From positions 683,937 to 747,936 of the forward strand of contig NC_011899.1 of NCBI RefSeq assembly GCF_000020485.1: a DNA stretch of 64,000 nt, given 5' to 3'. Position numbers and translations under genes: made by a program. The stretch's first letter is position 1, and each line of letters opens with the position of its first letter. The notes under the pieces were generated by a model. The model ran no database searches and was not told the DNA's origin. It was given only the letters and a program-made list of their open reading frames with translations. This stretch comes from Halothermothrix orenii H 168. GTDB lineage: Bacteria; Bacillota; Halanaerobiia; Halanaerobiales; Halothermotrichaceae. Positions 8,035-16,873 of this stretch are shown here, in pieces.

Positions 8035-10428
8035 TTGAAGTATGAGAAGAAGGTCATACTTCCAGTACTAATATTATTAATACTTGTTATATTCCTGGCA
8101 GATGTGCAGGCTTTGAATTATAAGCAGAGTTTCAGTAATTATACCATTTATACAGTAAGGCCTGGTGATAGTTTATATAAACTATCTAATAGGTATGGGG
8201 TATCTATATCTACGATAAAGATGCTTAACAACCTGAATTCCAGTATTATATATGTTGGACAAAGGTTAAAAATTCCCGTAAATATGAAAAAATATAAAGT
8301 TAGACCCGGTGATACCCTTTATTTAATATCATTAAAATTTAATATTTCTGTTAAGGATATAAAGGAAATTAATAATCTTACTTCGAATTTGATTTTTACT
8401 GGGCAAGAACTTTTAATTCCAGTGGAGGATACCGGTAATTCCGATGATAGTTTGGACAATTATATGTTCTATACAGTTAAAGCTGGTGATAGTTTATATA
8501 AGATAGCAAAACAATTTGGAACCAGTATCCAGGTCCTGAAAGATATTAATAACTTCAATACTAATATTATTTATATTGGTCAAAAAATTAAGGTGCCGCG
8601 AATTACTTATCAACTGGAAGTATTGACCAGAGGAGAGGGCAGGGTAATTAAGGAGATAGTCTCTGGAGATAAAAAGGAAAATGGTTATACCCCTGATAGC
8701 CGTATCAGGCTCACGGCCCGGGGTAATAATGGAATGGTCTTTTCACACTGGACAGGTGATGTTAGCAGTAGAGAAAATCCAGTTATAGTTAAAATGGATA
8801 GAGATAAGTCCGTTACAGCTGTTTTTTCAACTTCTAAATTAAAAGAAGTCTTAATTAAAGGGAATGTTAATATCAGTAATAAAACAGGTGGCTTTAAATC
8901 GGTTAGAAAGGGTAAAGACGCAGAACATTCCATTATACCCCTGCGGGTTTATAATGGATTTATGCCAGCTTACGAAGATTCAGAAATCATTGTAAAGTAT
9001 AAACCGGTAGTCAATGCCCAGTCTGTAGATAAACTGGAGAAAGTAAATGAGCTGGTTACCCTTAATGAAATGAATACCGGTGAAGGCCGGGTAGTTCGTT
9101 ACAAGGTTCCCCGGGATAAAGATCTAACTGAATTCCTTGAATATTATGGCAATCAGGATTTTGTTGAATGGGTTGAACCTAATTACATTTACTATCCAAC
9201 TGGATTACCAGAAGACCCTTACTACCCTATATATCAATGGGATTTTGTCAACTTAAATTTAGAGGCAGCCTGGGATAAAGAAACAGGAAGTAATTCAACC
9301 ATGGTTGCGGTTCTTGATACCGGTATAGTACCAAATCACCCGGATTTAAAAGGTAATTTATTACAGGGAGCTGATTTTGTGGGAGGTAATAACTCCCATC
9401 CTGTTTCTTCATTTCAGGTTACGGATTATGAACCTGTTGATGAGACTACCAGAGAAATGGGTGGTAGTCATGGGACCCATGTTGCCGGGGTTATTGGTGC
9501 TCTTACCAGTAATGGCAGGGGGATATCCGGTATCAACTGGAATGTAAAAATACTACCGGTCCGGGTTTTAAAGAAAACTGGTGGGACAAGCTGGGATATC
9601 GCTGAAGGTATTTATTATGCAATTGACCAGGGAGCAAAGGTAATAAACTTAAGCCTGGGTAGCAAGTACGACAGCCGTCTTCAGGAAGAAGCTGTTGAGG
9701 TAGCCTATAAAAGAGGTGTTACTGTGGTTGCAGCTGCCGGTAATGAAAATTCGCCTGTATATTATCCTGCAGCTTTCCCTGAAGTTATAGCCGTTGCTGC
9801 TGTAAGTAAGGATAATACCAAGGCCTATTATTCTAATTATGGGCCCGAAATAGATGTCGCCGCCCCCGGTGGCGGTTATGGTGAATCTATCTACAGTACC
9901 TGGGGTTACTATGAACAGGGAGAGACTGTACCGGGGTATGTTGGCATGATCGGAACTTCTATGGCAGCCCCCCATGTTAGTGGAATTGCTGCTTTATTGA
10001 TATCAAGTGGAGTTGAGAATCCTGATGAGGTTCGAAACCGTCTAATTAGTACAGCTATTGATCTGGGGGCTACAGGTAAAGATGATTATTACGGTTATGG
10101 TCTGGTTGATGCCTATGGAGCCCTGCTGGGGAAAAAACTTCAGGATCCGGTAGTGTTTACGGCAACAAAGGAAGGTAATTCTTTGATTGTAAAAAGTGAT
10201 ATTAATAAGATTGATAAAGAGGGTAGCTTTTCTTTGAGGAGTAAACCGGGTCAAAATATGATTGTTGCCGCCTGGCGTGATGTAAATAGCAATGGGGTTG
10301 TTGATAAAGGTGATTATTACGGTATGACCGGGCCTCTGGATATAACCGGTATTATTGAAAATATCAATGTTAAAATAAATTATATCTCTAAATCGACATT
10401 AAAAGATAATCTAACAGTTGTAAAATAA
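8035..10428 (+). CDS. Secreted LysM-anchored subtilisin-like serine protease
   Basis: The 797-residue protein starts with a signal peptide (residues 1-27, ending around DVQA). Three LysM repeats follow (about 39-85, 86-130, 140-186), each beginning (Y/K)xVxxGDSLYK and ending in GQxLxIP. Next comes a beta-rich repeat resembling a divergent InlB B-repeat (about 190-270), then an inhibitor-like propeptide ending VEPNYIYYP. The S8 protease domain runs from about 400 to 700 with the catalytic triad in AVLDTG (Asp about 426), GSHGTHVAG (His about 479) and GTSMAAPH (Ser about 642). LysM binds peptidoglycan, so the protease should be held in the wall. TTG start after AGGAGGGGTG. Confidence 0.92.
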   Translation: MKYEKKVILPVLILLILVIFLADVQALNYKQSFSNYTIYTVRPGDSLYKLSNRYGVSISTIKMLNNLNSSIIYVGQRLKIPVNMKKYKVRPGDTLYLISLKFNISVKDIKEINNLTSNLIFTGQELLIPVEDTGNSDDSLDNYMFYTVKAGDSLYKIAKQFGTSIQVLKDINNFNTNIIYIGQKIKVPRITYQLEVLTRGEGRVIKEIVSGDKKENGYTPDSRIRLTARGNNGMVFSHWTGDVSSRENPVIVKMDRDKSVTAVFSTSKLKEVLIKGNVNISNKTGGFKSVRKGKDAEHSIIPLRVYNGFMPAYEDSEIIVKYKPVVNAQSVDKLEKVNELVTLNEMNTGEGRVVRYKVPRDKDLTEFLEYYGNQDFVEWVEPNYIYYPTGLPEDPYYPIYQWDFVNLNLEAAWDKETGSNSTMVAVLDTGIVPNHPDLKGNLLQGADFVGGNNSHPVSSFQVTDYEPVDETTREMGGSHGTHVAGVIGALTSNGRGISGINWNVKILPVRVLKKTGGTSWDIAEGIYYAIDQGAKVINLSLGSKYDSRLQEEAVEVAYKRGVTVVAAAGNENSPVYYPAAFPEVIAVAAVSKDNTKAYYSNYGPEIDVAAPGGGYGESIYSTWGYYEQGETVPGYVGMIGTSMAAPHVSGIAALLISSGVENPDEVRNRLISTAIDLGATGKDDYYGYGLVDAYGALLGKKLQDPVVFTATKEGNSLIVKSDINKIDKEGSFSLRSKPGQNMIVAAWRDVNSNGVVDKGDYYGMTGPLDITGIIENINVKINYISKSTLKDNLTVVK

Positions 10429-10450
10429 ACATGGGCAAGGGGGTAGAATT

Positions 10451-12091
10451 TTGAAATCTTTATGTAATGGAAAAAGACTTATATTATTAATAATAATACT
10501 TGTGTTAGTTACAAACCAACTGGTTCTGGCCGGTACATTTGCACCGGCTTCATTAAATATTGCTGGAAAGGATGTAGTCGGGCTCAGTAGTTTTCAGACT
10601 GTAAGTGAAGAGAGTGTAATTCCCCTAAATCTTTCATCTGATGCATTAAAAGCATTGTCCCATCAGAATTTTGAAATCGTTGGTTATACTAATTTAGATA
10701 CCTTGAAAAAAGATGATTATAGGTCAACGGTGGTTTATTATGTAAAGCCAGGGGATAGCCTGTATAAAATTGCCAGCAGATTTAATATTACCACACAGGA
10801 AATAAAAAATTTCAATAATTTAAAAACAAATGTCCTGTATGTTGGGCAAAAATTATATATTCCGGTAGCTGAACAAAACACAGAGGTTTATTATGTAAGA
10901 GCAGGAGATAGTTTATATACAATTGCCGGGAAATTTAATACCACCATTTCCCGGATAAAACAGGTTAATGGTTTGACTTCGGACATGCTTTATATAGGCC
11001 AGAAGTTATATATACCAACTGGTGATAAACAGACTGACCAGAAAGAACAGGTTTATTATGTAAAACCCGGGGATAGTTTATACAATATTGCCAGAAGATT
11101 TAATACCACAGTACAGGAGTTAAAAGATTATAATGGCCTTAAGTCAAATATGCTTTATGTGGGACAGAAATTATACATCCCATCTCCTGATAAGTCCAGT
11201 GATAACAGGGGAGAAATGGGGAAGGTTATATATTTTGTGGAACCGGGAGACAGTCTCTACTCAATTGCCACGAAATTTAAGACAACAGTTGAAAGGATAA
11301 AGGAAATTAATGCTCTGGCTTCAGACAGTCTTTATGTCGGGCAAAAGCTTTTTATTCCTTATCCAGAAGGTAGTAATACTGACCCCAAGGTTATTTATTT
11401 TGTGAAACCCGGTGATACCCTTTATATAATCGCTATAAAATTCGGAACTACAGTAGAGCTGATAAAAGAAGTAAACAATTTAAGCAGTGAAATTTTATAT
11501 GTGGGTCAGAAGCTTTTAATTCCCGGTCCTCCTGAACTGGATGAAAAAGCTGATTTTGACCTCACCTATACTGTTGAACCCGGTGATAATATTTTCAGGA
11601 TTGCCAGTAAATTTGGCATGGAAGTTAGTAAAATTATGTCATACAATGACCTGACATATGGTCATTTAAGGGAAGGGCAGCAAATTAAAATTCCCTTTTT
11701 CCTTCCTGATAGAGAACTTAACAATGGATTTCAGGTAACTTCAGAGGAACTGGAACTCCTTGCCAGAGCAGTGTATTCAGAAGCCAGAGGTGAACCCTTT
11801 AAAGGTCAGGTAGCGGTAGCTGCAGTTATTATCAATAGAATCAGCCATCCCTTTTTCCCCAATACGATAAGGGATGTAATTTTCCAGCCCTGGCAGTTCA
11901 GTGCGGTTCATGATGGCCAGTTCTGGCTTGAACCCAACCAAACAGCATATATTGCAGCTAAAGCTGCTTTAAGAGGTTGGGATCCAACTAAAGGAGCTAT
12001 TTATTATTATAACCCTGATACTGCAACTTCTGACTGGGTTTTTTACCGGAATGTAGTTATTAAAATAGGTAATCATTATTTTGCTGTGTAG
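10451..12091 (+). CDS. Cell-wall hydrolase: six LysM repeats plus SleB-type domain
   Basis: The 546-residue secreted protein has a signal peptide (residues 1-27, ending LVLAG) and six LysM repeats between about residues 90 and 420, five of them nearly identical in VxYxVxPGDSLYxIAxxF. A C-terminal Hydrolase_2 (SleB/CwlJ) domain follows (about 430-546), with ELLARAVYSEARGEP, AVAAVIINR and WQFSA motifs. This family cleaves spore-cortex peptidoglycan or acts as a general wall amidase/lytic enzyme. The repeat count is well above the one or two seen in many SleB proteins. TTG start after AAGGGGG, 22 bp downstream of the protease gene, suggesting one operon. Confidence 0.92.
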   Translation: MKSLCNGKRLILLIIILVLVTNQLVLAGTFAPASLNIAGKDVVGLSSFQTVSEESVIPLNLSSDALKALSHQNFEIVGYTNLDTLKKDDYRSTVVYYVKPGDSLYKIASRFNITTQEIKNFNNLKTNVLYVGQKLYIPVAEQNTEVYYVRAGDSLYTIAGKFNTTISRIKQVNGLTSDMLYIGQKLYIPTGDKQTDQKEQVYYVKPGDSLYNIARRFNTTVQELKDYNGLKSNMLYVGQKLYIPSPDKSSDNRGEMGKVIYFVEPGDSLYSIATKFKTTVERIKEINALASDSLYVGQKLFIPYPEGSNTDPKVIYFVKPGDTLYIIAIKFGTTVELIKEVNNLSSEILYVGQKLLIPGPPELDEKADFDLTYTVEPGDNIFRIASKFGMEVSKIMSYNDLTYGHLREGQQIKIPFFLPDRELNNGFQVTSEELELLARAVYSEARGEPFKGQVAVAAVIINRISHPFFPNTIRDVIFQPWQFSAVHDGQFWLEPNQTAYIAAKAALRGWDPTKGAIYYYNPDTATSDWVFYRNVVIKIGNHYFAV

Positions 12092-12125
12092 CTGAAAAAG
12101 GAGTTGTATAGCTGAAAAAGGAGTT
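12089..12125 (+). repeat. Tandem 17-nt duplication covering the stop codon
   Basis: TAGCTGAAAAAGGAGTT occurs at 12089-12105 and again at 12109-12125, period 20. The first copy includes the stop codon of the LysM-SleB gene, and each copy contains a ribosome-binding-site-like AAAGGAG with no start codon suitably placed after it. Confidence 0.9.
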
Positions 12126-12130
12126 ATAAA

Positions 12131-12160
12131 AAGCAGCCTTATGGGGCTGCTTTTATTTTT
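12131..12160 (+). terminator. Terminator after the LysM-SleB gene
   Basis: AAGCAGCC / GGCTGCTT is an 8-bp stem with a 6-nt loop, followed by TTTTATTTTT. Confidence 0.85.
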
Positions 12161-12316
12161 AATTAAATTCTGTATATAACCAGGAACATTAATTATTAAA
12201 GTACCCGGTTTTAAATAAAGAAATAATTACCTGAAGGAAAAACGGGAAACGGCTTTAATTTAATATAAGGGTAGAATCCTTTCTATGTAAGTCTAAACCC
12301 GGGGGAGGGTAGTCTT

Positions 12317-12895
12317 ATTTTTAAGATAAAAAAATTATTTTATATATTAACTATCATATTATTAATAATTTTAAATGGATGTAGTGGTGAAAAGTCAAAT
12401 TTAATTGGTTCAGATCCTGTTTCCTATGGAAGAACTGTATCTGATACTGAAGCCCTGCAGGCTTTAAATGTAGCCAGAAATCAGCTAGGGAAACCCTATA
12501 CCTGGGGTGGTAGGGGACCTGATGTCTTTGATTGTTCAGGGCTGATAACATATTCCTATAAAACTGCCCTTGAAAGGGATTACATATTTAAAATAGGACC
12601 TATAATATACCATGATGCTACCATGAGTGACCTCTATAACTGGAATACAACCCTGGTTCCCCTTGAAAATATGAGACCCGGTGATATTATATTTTATACC
12701 AGCAAAGAGGATGATGTAACTCATGGTGGATTGTTTGTTAAATGGAATGATTGTGATAACTTTACCTATATTCATGCTTCAGCCGTCTATAAACAGGTTA
12801 TAACAGAAACGTGGACAGTTGGTGAAGAAAAATGGGGGTTGAAGCTTGTGGCTGGCGGAAGGTTAAAAAAGTTCAATAAAGAGGAAAATTATTAA
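12317..12895 (+). CDS. NlpC/P60 family lipoprotein hydrolase, apparent ATT start
   Basis: The frame is open from 12275, but no ATG, GTG or TTG occurs before an internal ATG at 12623, which would cut the catalytic domain in half. An ATT at 12317 sits 7 nt after GGGGGAGGG (12301-12309). It yields a 192-residue protein with a lipoprotein signal (KIKKLFYILTII..., lipobox LNGC). The NlpC/P60 core follows: nucleophile Cys in FDCSGLITYSY, the GDIIFY strand, catalytic His in VTHGGLF and a third polar residue in YIHASAVYK. These enzymes cleave gamma-D-Glu-diaminopimelate links in peptidoglycan. The ATT start is an inference; a sequencing frameshift hiding a normal start is the alternative. Confidence 0.82.
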   Translation: MFKIKKLFYILTIILLIILNGCSGEKSNLIGSDPVSYGRTVSDTEALQALNVARNQLGKPYTWGGRGPDVFDCSGLITYSYKTALERDYIFKIGPIIYHDATMSDLYNWNTTLVPLENMRPGDIIFYTSKEDDVTHGGLFVKWNDCDNFTYIHASAVYKQVITETWTVGEEKWGLKLVAGGRLKKFNKEENY

Positions 12896-12896
12896 A

Positions 12897-12919
12897 ACCA
12901 CCGGGTAGGTGGTTTTTTT
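12897..12919 (+). terminator. Terminator of the NlpC/P60 gene
   Basis: ACCACC / GGTGGT is a 6-bp stem with a GGGTA loop and seven T residues, 1 bp after the stop codon. Confidence 0.85.
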
Positions 12920-13016
12920 AACTTATAATATTCCCCCTGTTAGTTGAATATATTATCAATAGCCCAATGAAATTAATAGGATAACATAAAGATATACAAC
13001 ACGGGGGAATTGAAAT

Positions 13017-14660
13017 ATGAAAAAAATAGTTATTATTTTTGTATTTAGTTTATTGTTAGTAATATTAAATAATAGTCTGGTTATCAGGGCATATACTACA
13101 CCATCACCAGAATTACAAACTATCCAGCTGAAAAGTCGCTCTATTGAGTATGAAAGTAGTGGAAAGTTATTATCGGAATTGATAAAACTGTTTTATGAAG
13201 AACGAAACTATAATCCTGCCTGGTGTAGTCAGACAGAGATCTATCCCCAGGCCTACATATTATTAAAAATAATAAAAGAGGCTGACCGGGAAGGCCTTGA
13301 CCCCTCGGCCTATTATTATTCCCTGATTTCAAATTATGTCAGGGAACTGGAAAATAAGATTATAAGAAATAGTAGTATTACCAGGGAAGTTGCGCTCAGC
13401 TTTGAATTGTTAATGACAAAAGTTTATCTAGATTATACCCTTGATTTATTGACAGGTTATACCAGAAACGGAATGTTTAATAAAATGTATGATAAACACG
13501 AGCTTATTAAGAAGTTAAACAGAGCGATAGAACAAGAAAGCCTGGGGAAATTTTTTATTGATTTATATCCCGGTCAGGAGCTGTATTTCAGAATGAGAAA
13601 GGCCTTATCCCACCTGAGAAATATATCATCTAAAGACTGGCCCAGAGTAGGTTATGGCCCCCCATTACAGCGCGGTGACTATAGTAAGAGAATCATTGAA
13701 CTCAGGAGACGGCTTTATTTGTCTGGAGACCTGTCTGAGGAACAATTAAATACAGGTACCTATTTTGACAGGGAACTGGAAAAAGCAGTCAGGAAATTTC
13801 AAAGGAGGCATGGGTTAAAAGATAGTGGAATCGTTGATGATAAAACAATTGAGGCCCTGAATATTCCCGTAAAAGAAAAGATAAATAAAATTATAATAAA
13901 TATGGAGAGACTAAGATGGCTTCCCAGGGATAATCCTGACCTGTGTGTAATGGTAAATATTCCAGAATATAAGCTAAAGGTTATTAGGGAAGATAAGGTT
14001 ATCCTTGAATCTAAAGTTATTGTAGGAAGTAGAGAAAATCAGACTCCATCCTTTAATGACAGTATTGAGTATATTGTTTTAAATCCTTACTGGTATATAC
14101 CAGATAATATTACCAGATATGAATTGTTACCTCAAATAAAAAAAGACCCGGATTATCTGGACAAACATAATATTCAGATTTTAAGTGGTTTTGAAGGAGA
14201 AGTAAAAATTATACCAGAAGACCAGATAAACTGGGATGAGGTAACACCTGAAAACTTTAGTTATAAATTACGTCAGAAACCAGGCCCGGGTAATTCCCTG
14301 GGTAGTATTAAATTTTTGTTTCCCAATGATTTCAATGTATATTTACATGACACTCCATCCAGGGGATTATTTGAATACAGGGAACGGGCTTTAAGTCATG
14401 GATGTATCAGGGTGGAAAGACCTCTGGAGCTGGCGAAAGTTCTTATAAGCCAGAGCAACTGGAGTTATAATGAAGTAATTAGTATAATAAATAGTGGTAA
14501 CAGGGAGGTTATTGAACTAAAAAACCCTGTTCCAATCTATTTAATATATTTGACTGTCTGGGTTGATGATGATGGTGTAATACATTACCGGGAAGATATT
14601 TACCAGCGTGATAAAAAACTTGTTCATGAAATGATGAAAAAGGCTGTTAACGATTCATAG
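13017..14660 (+). CDS. L,D-transpeptidase of the YcbB type with peptidoglycan-binding domain
   Basis: The 547-residue exported protein has an N-terminal signal/anchor (residues 1-26). A scaffold region (40-190) resembles the YcbB N-terminal domain. A PG_binding_1 module follows (about 220-280: IELRRRLYLSGDL, AVRKFQRRHGLKDSGIVD). The YkuD catalytic domain lies at about 300-490, with HDTPSRGLFE and the active-site SHGCIRVERP (Cys about 462). Such enzymes form 3-3 peptide cross-links in peptidoglycan or attach proteins to it. Length and domain order match YcbB/LdtD. ATG after GGGGGAA. A hairpin overlaps the stop codon. Confidence 0.92.
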   Translation: MKKIVIIFVFSLLLVILNNSLVIRAYTTPSPELQTIQLKSRSIEYESSGKLLSELIKLFYEERNYNPAWCSQTEIYPQAYILLKIIKEADREGLDPSAYYYSLISNYVRELENKIIRNSSITREVALSFELLMTKVYLDYTLDLLTGYTRNGMFNKMYDKHELIKKLNRAIEQESLGKFFIDLYPGQELYFRMRKALSHLRNISSKDWPRVGYGPPLQRGDYSKRIIELRRRLYLSGDLSEEQLNTGTYFDRELEKAVRKFQRRHGLKDSGIVDDKTIEALNIPVKEKINKIIINMERLRWLPRDNPDLCVMVNIPEYKLKVIREDKVILESKVIVGSRENQTPSFNDSIEYIVLNPYWYIPDNITRYELLPQIKKDPDYLDKHNIQILSGFEGEVKIIPEDQINWDEVTPENFSYKLRQKPGPGNSLGSIKFLFPNDFNVYLHDTPSRGLFEYRERALSHGCIRVERPLELAKVLISQSNWSYNEVISIINSGNREVIELKNPVPIYLIYLTVWVDDDGVIHYREDIYQRDKKLVHEMMKKAVNDS

Positions 14661-14673
14661 TTAACAGCCTTTC
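14641..14673 (+). terminator. Hairpin overlapping the L,D-transpeptidase stop codon
   Basis: AGGCTGTTAAC / GTTAACAGCCT is an 11-bp perfect stem with an 8-nt loop that contains most of the TAG stop. Only TTT follows on the plus strand, so termination may be weak. Confidence 0.6.
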
Positions 14674-14757
14674 CAGGTTAGATTTCAATTAATTACTGGT
14701 ATAGTTTGATGAACACAGGAACTGTTCGGCGTGCATGATTCCTTCATGTTTCATTTA

Positions 14758-15975
14758 TTACTGGTATGCCTTAATGCCAAGAAGCTGGGTCAGGTTTACA
14801 AAGCGATAGTCAAGCATTCTTAAGGTATTAATTAACTCCGGTAAAGCCCTGACAGTTGCCGAGAGATCGTGGCCTTCACCACCGGCTGAATGAAAGAGAA
14901 TTATGGAGTCCTTTCTGACATTTGGCAGGGTATTAATTAAAATTTTATCAACATCCTGGGTATTCCAGTCCCTGGAATCTACTGACCAGAATATAACCTT
15001 AAAACCCATATTTTTAAGTCGCTTAATTACACTGGTAGACACTGCTCCATAAGGTGGCCGTACTAAAGCCGGTGTAAGACTGGTATGATTTTTTATTGTA
15101 TTACTGGTATTTGTAATTTCATTATAGAAACGTGACGATGTTGTTTTGTTCAGGTTTACATGGGACCAGGTGTGGTTAGCTACTATATGGCCTTCCCTGA
15201 CCATTCGTTTTACAATATCAGGGTATCTGTCAGCCCTGCTACCCATTAAAAAGAAGGTGGCTCTTACATTATATTTTTTTAGTATATCAAGGATTTTAGG
15301 GGTATAAATGTTATCAGGACCGTCATCAAAGGTTAAGGCTATATTATATCCGTTGGTTTTACCTGATAAGAAAAAGGTATCAGGAAATAACTTTGTATAC
15401 TGGGGGTCTTTTCTTTCAGGTGGTTTATACTCCGGAGCCGGTACTTTGATATACTGACCTATTTTCAGGTTATTATGACTGTATAACTGGTTTGCTTCTT
15501 TAATTCTCTTTAAAGAAATTCCATATCTTTTTGATATTTTATAAAGGGTGTCACCGGGTTTAACTTTATGAAACCTGGGCCAGGCAGGAACATAGAGAAC
15601 CTGGCGTTCATATAGTTCATCTTTATCGGTCAGGTAATTTACTTTTGCTAAAAAATCCATTGGTATTTCCAGCTTTTTAGAGATTAGATAAAGAGTATCT
15701 CCTTTCTGGACACGATAAATATTGGGGCGGTAAGCATCAGGGATAATTAATGCCTGGGTTGAAAAAAATTGACCGGGATTACGTAAATTGTTTGTTCTGA
15801 TAATTTCATTAACGGTTACACCATATTTTCTGGCTATACTATAAAGATTTTCCCCGGGTTTTACCCGGTGTACTTTAGCAGCTTCAATATTGAGAGGCAT
15901 AAAAAGTGTTAATATAATAATAAGGGATAAGTACATTGATAAAGATTTCAAATAATGATAGTAAAATTTTTTCAT
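14758..15975 (-). CDS. LysM polysaccharide (peptidoglycan/chitin) deacetylase
   Basis: The 405-residue protein has a signal peptide (ending near NIEAAK) and three LysM repeats (about residues 34-80, 83-128, 134-180), each with GE/GDxLYxIxxKYG-type cores. A NodB-homology deacetylase domain covers about 208-400. It shows the five NodB motifs: LTFDDGPD, NHTWSHVNL (metal His pair), RPPYGA, WSVDSRDW and ILFHSAG. It should remove N-acetyl groups from wall glycans. A longer frame starts at 16017, but AGGAGGT lies just before the ATG at 15975, which I choose. It is convergent with the L,D-transpeptidase gene. Confidence 0.92.
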   Translation of the reverse strand: MKKFYYHYLKSLSMYLSLIIILTLFMPLNIEAAKVHRVKPGENLYSIARKYGVTVNEIIRTNNLRNPGQFFSTQALIIPDAYRPNIYRVQKGDTLYLISKKLEIPMDFLAKVNYLTDKDELYERQVLYVPAWPRFHKVKPGDTLYKISKRYGISLKRIKEANQLYSHNNLKIGQYIKVPAPEYKPPERKDPQYTKLFPDTFFLSGKTNGYNIALTFDDGPDNIYTPKILDILKKYNVRATFFLMGSRADRYPDIVKRMVREGHIVANHTWSHVNLNKTTSSRFYNEITNTSNTIKNHTSLTPALVRPPYGAVSTSVIKRLKNMGFKVIFWSVDSRDWNTQDVDKILINTLPNVRKDSIILFHSAGGEGHDLSATVRALPELINTLRMLDYRFVNLTQLLGIKAYQ

Positions 15976-16204
15976 AAAAGAAAATACCTCCTGTAATGGA
16001 ATATATAAATAGAACATCTAATATATACTAATACAATAAAATAATGATAATACCTACATGTAAATTATGGTAAAGGAGATAAATAACTTTCGATTAATGA
16101 TAAAAAATATAACTCAGGATCTGTCTAATCAAAGACAATTTCTTTAAAATCCTCTGGGTATATTAATTATTAAAAAACAAATGTTCGGTAACTGGATAAA
16201 AAAA

Positions 16205-16292
16205 TGGTGCTGAAGGTGGGATTCGAACCCACACGGTCTTTAAGACCACATGACCCTGAATCATGCGCGTCTGCCAGTTCCGCCACTTCAGC
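16205..16292 (-). tRNA. tRNA-Leu (anticodon CAG)
   Basis: The minus strand reads GCTGAAG ... CTTCAGC A CCA, a 7-bp acceptor stem with encoded CCA. It has a D-arm with GGCGGAACTGGCAGACGC, anticodon stem CATGA / TCATG around loop TTCAGGG (anticodon CAG, reading CUG), a long class II variable arm and a T-arm with GGTTCGAATCC. Length (88 nt) and the long variable arm are typical of leucine tRNA. Confidence 0.96.
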
Positions 16293-16415
16293 ACTTTTTT
16301 ATGGTATTTTTGCTGTGCAATATATATATTAAACAATTTTTTTTTATTTGTCAAGTCTTTTATTTACTTGAAATATTATTTTTTATCATGTAAGGTAATA
16401 ATAATAATAAATCAG

Positions 16416-16452
16416 TATTATTGTAAAGGTACTGTTTTATTATTGTAAAGGT
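16416..16452 (+). repeat. Direct repeat upstream of a small gene
   Basis: TATTATTGTAAAGGT occurs at 16416-16430 and 16438-16452 (period 22), within the 272-bp gap between tRNA-Leu and the small gene at 16565. Confidence 0.8.
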
Positions 16453-16499
16453 TATAACCAAAAATAATCGCTTAATTTAATATGTTACCCACATGATAT

Positions 16500-16557
16500 G
16501 GAGAAGTGGATAAGGAGAAGTTAAAGATAAGGAGAAAGATTTAATATAAAGGAGAAG
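16500..16557 (+). promoter_or_regulatory. Ladder of four Shine-Dalgarno-like GGAGAA motifs
   Basis: GGAGAA occurs at 16500, 16514, 16530 and 16551. Only the last (7 nt before the ATG at 16565) is placed to initiate translation. Confidence 0.65.
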
Positions 16558-16564
16558 ATTTAAA

Positions 16565-16798
16565 ATGAACATCAAAAATGAAGACAATGAAAATGTCAAT
16601 CCTGAAAACAGAAAGACACGGGTCATTAAATATGGTGGTATTAAATATGTAAATAATGTCCCCCTGGAGCAGATTAACAGTTTTATAGAAGGTTTACCTG
16701 AAGATAAGAGGTCAAGTATGGCTGAAGTAACAAAAATACTTGAAGACAGGGGAATGATTACCTTAATACCTGATGATGAACCAAGTCCACCCTGTTAA
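16565..16798 (+). CDS. Small conserved-looking protein of unknown function
   Basis: The 77-residue protein is acidic and shows no membrane segment, signal or familiar domain. The N-terminal 18 residues are rich in Asn, Glu and Asp. The middle (VIKYGGIKYVNNVPLEQIN) looks like a small beta-hairpin plus helix, followed by a helix KRSSMAEVTKILEDRG and a tail ending in PSPPC. I do not recognise the family. A well-placed GGAGAAG and the ATG support translation. The gene stands between tRNA-Leu and nfnA with a 75-bp gap, so it could be a leader gene of the nfnAB operon. Coding status is likely but not certain. Confidence 0.6.
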   Translation: MNIKNEDNENVNPENRKTRVIKYGGIKYVNNVPLEQINSFIEGLPEDKRSSMAEVTKILEDRGMITLIPDDEPSPPC

Positions 16799-16873
16799 TA
16801 TTTAAATAAGCAGGATATCTAAATTCATTTATCGAATTTAAAAAATAGCTTGAGGAGAATTGGAGGGAGAATA

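Noticed and set aside
16163-16354. 63-codon minus-strand frame (KWRNWQTRMIQGH...)
   Set aside because: It is the translation of tRNA-Leu, a well-known false ORF pattern.
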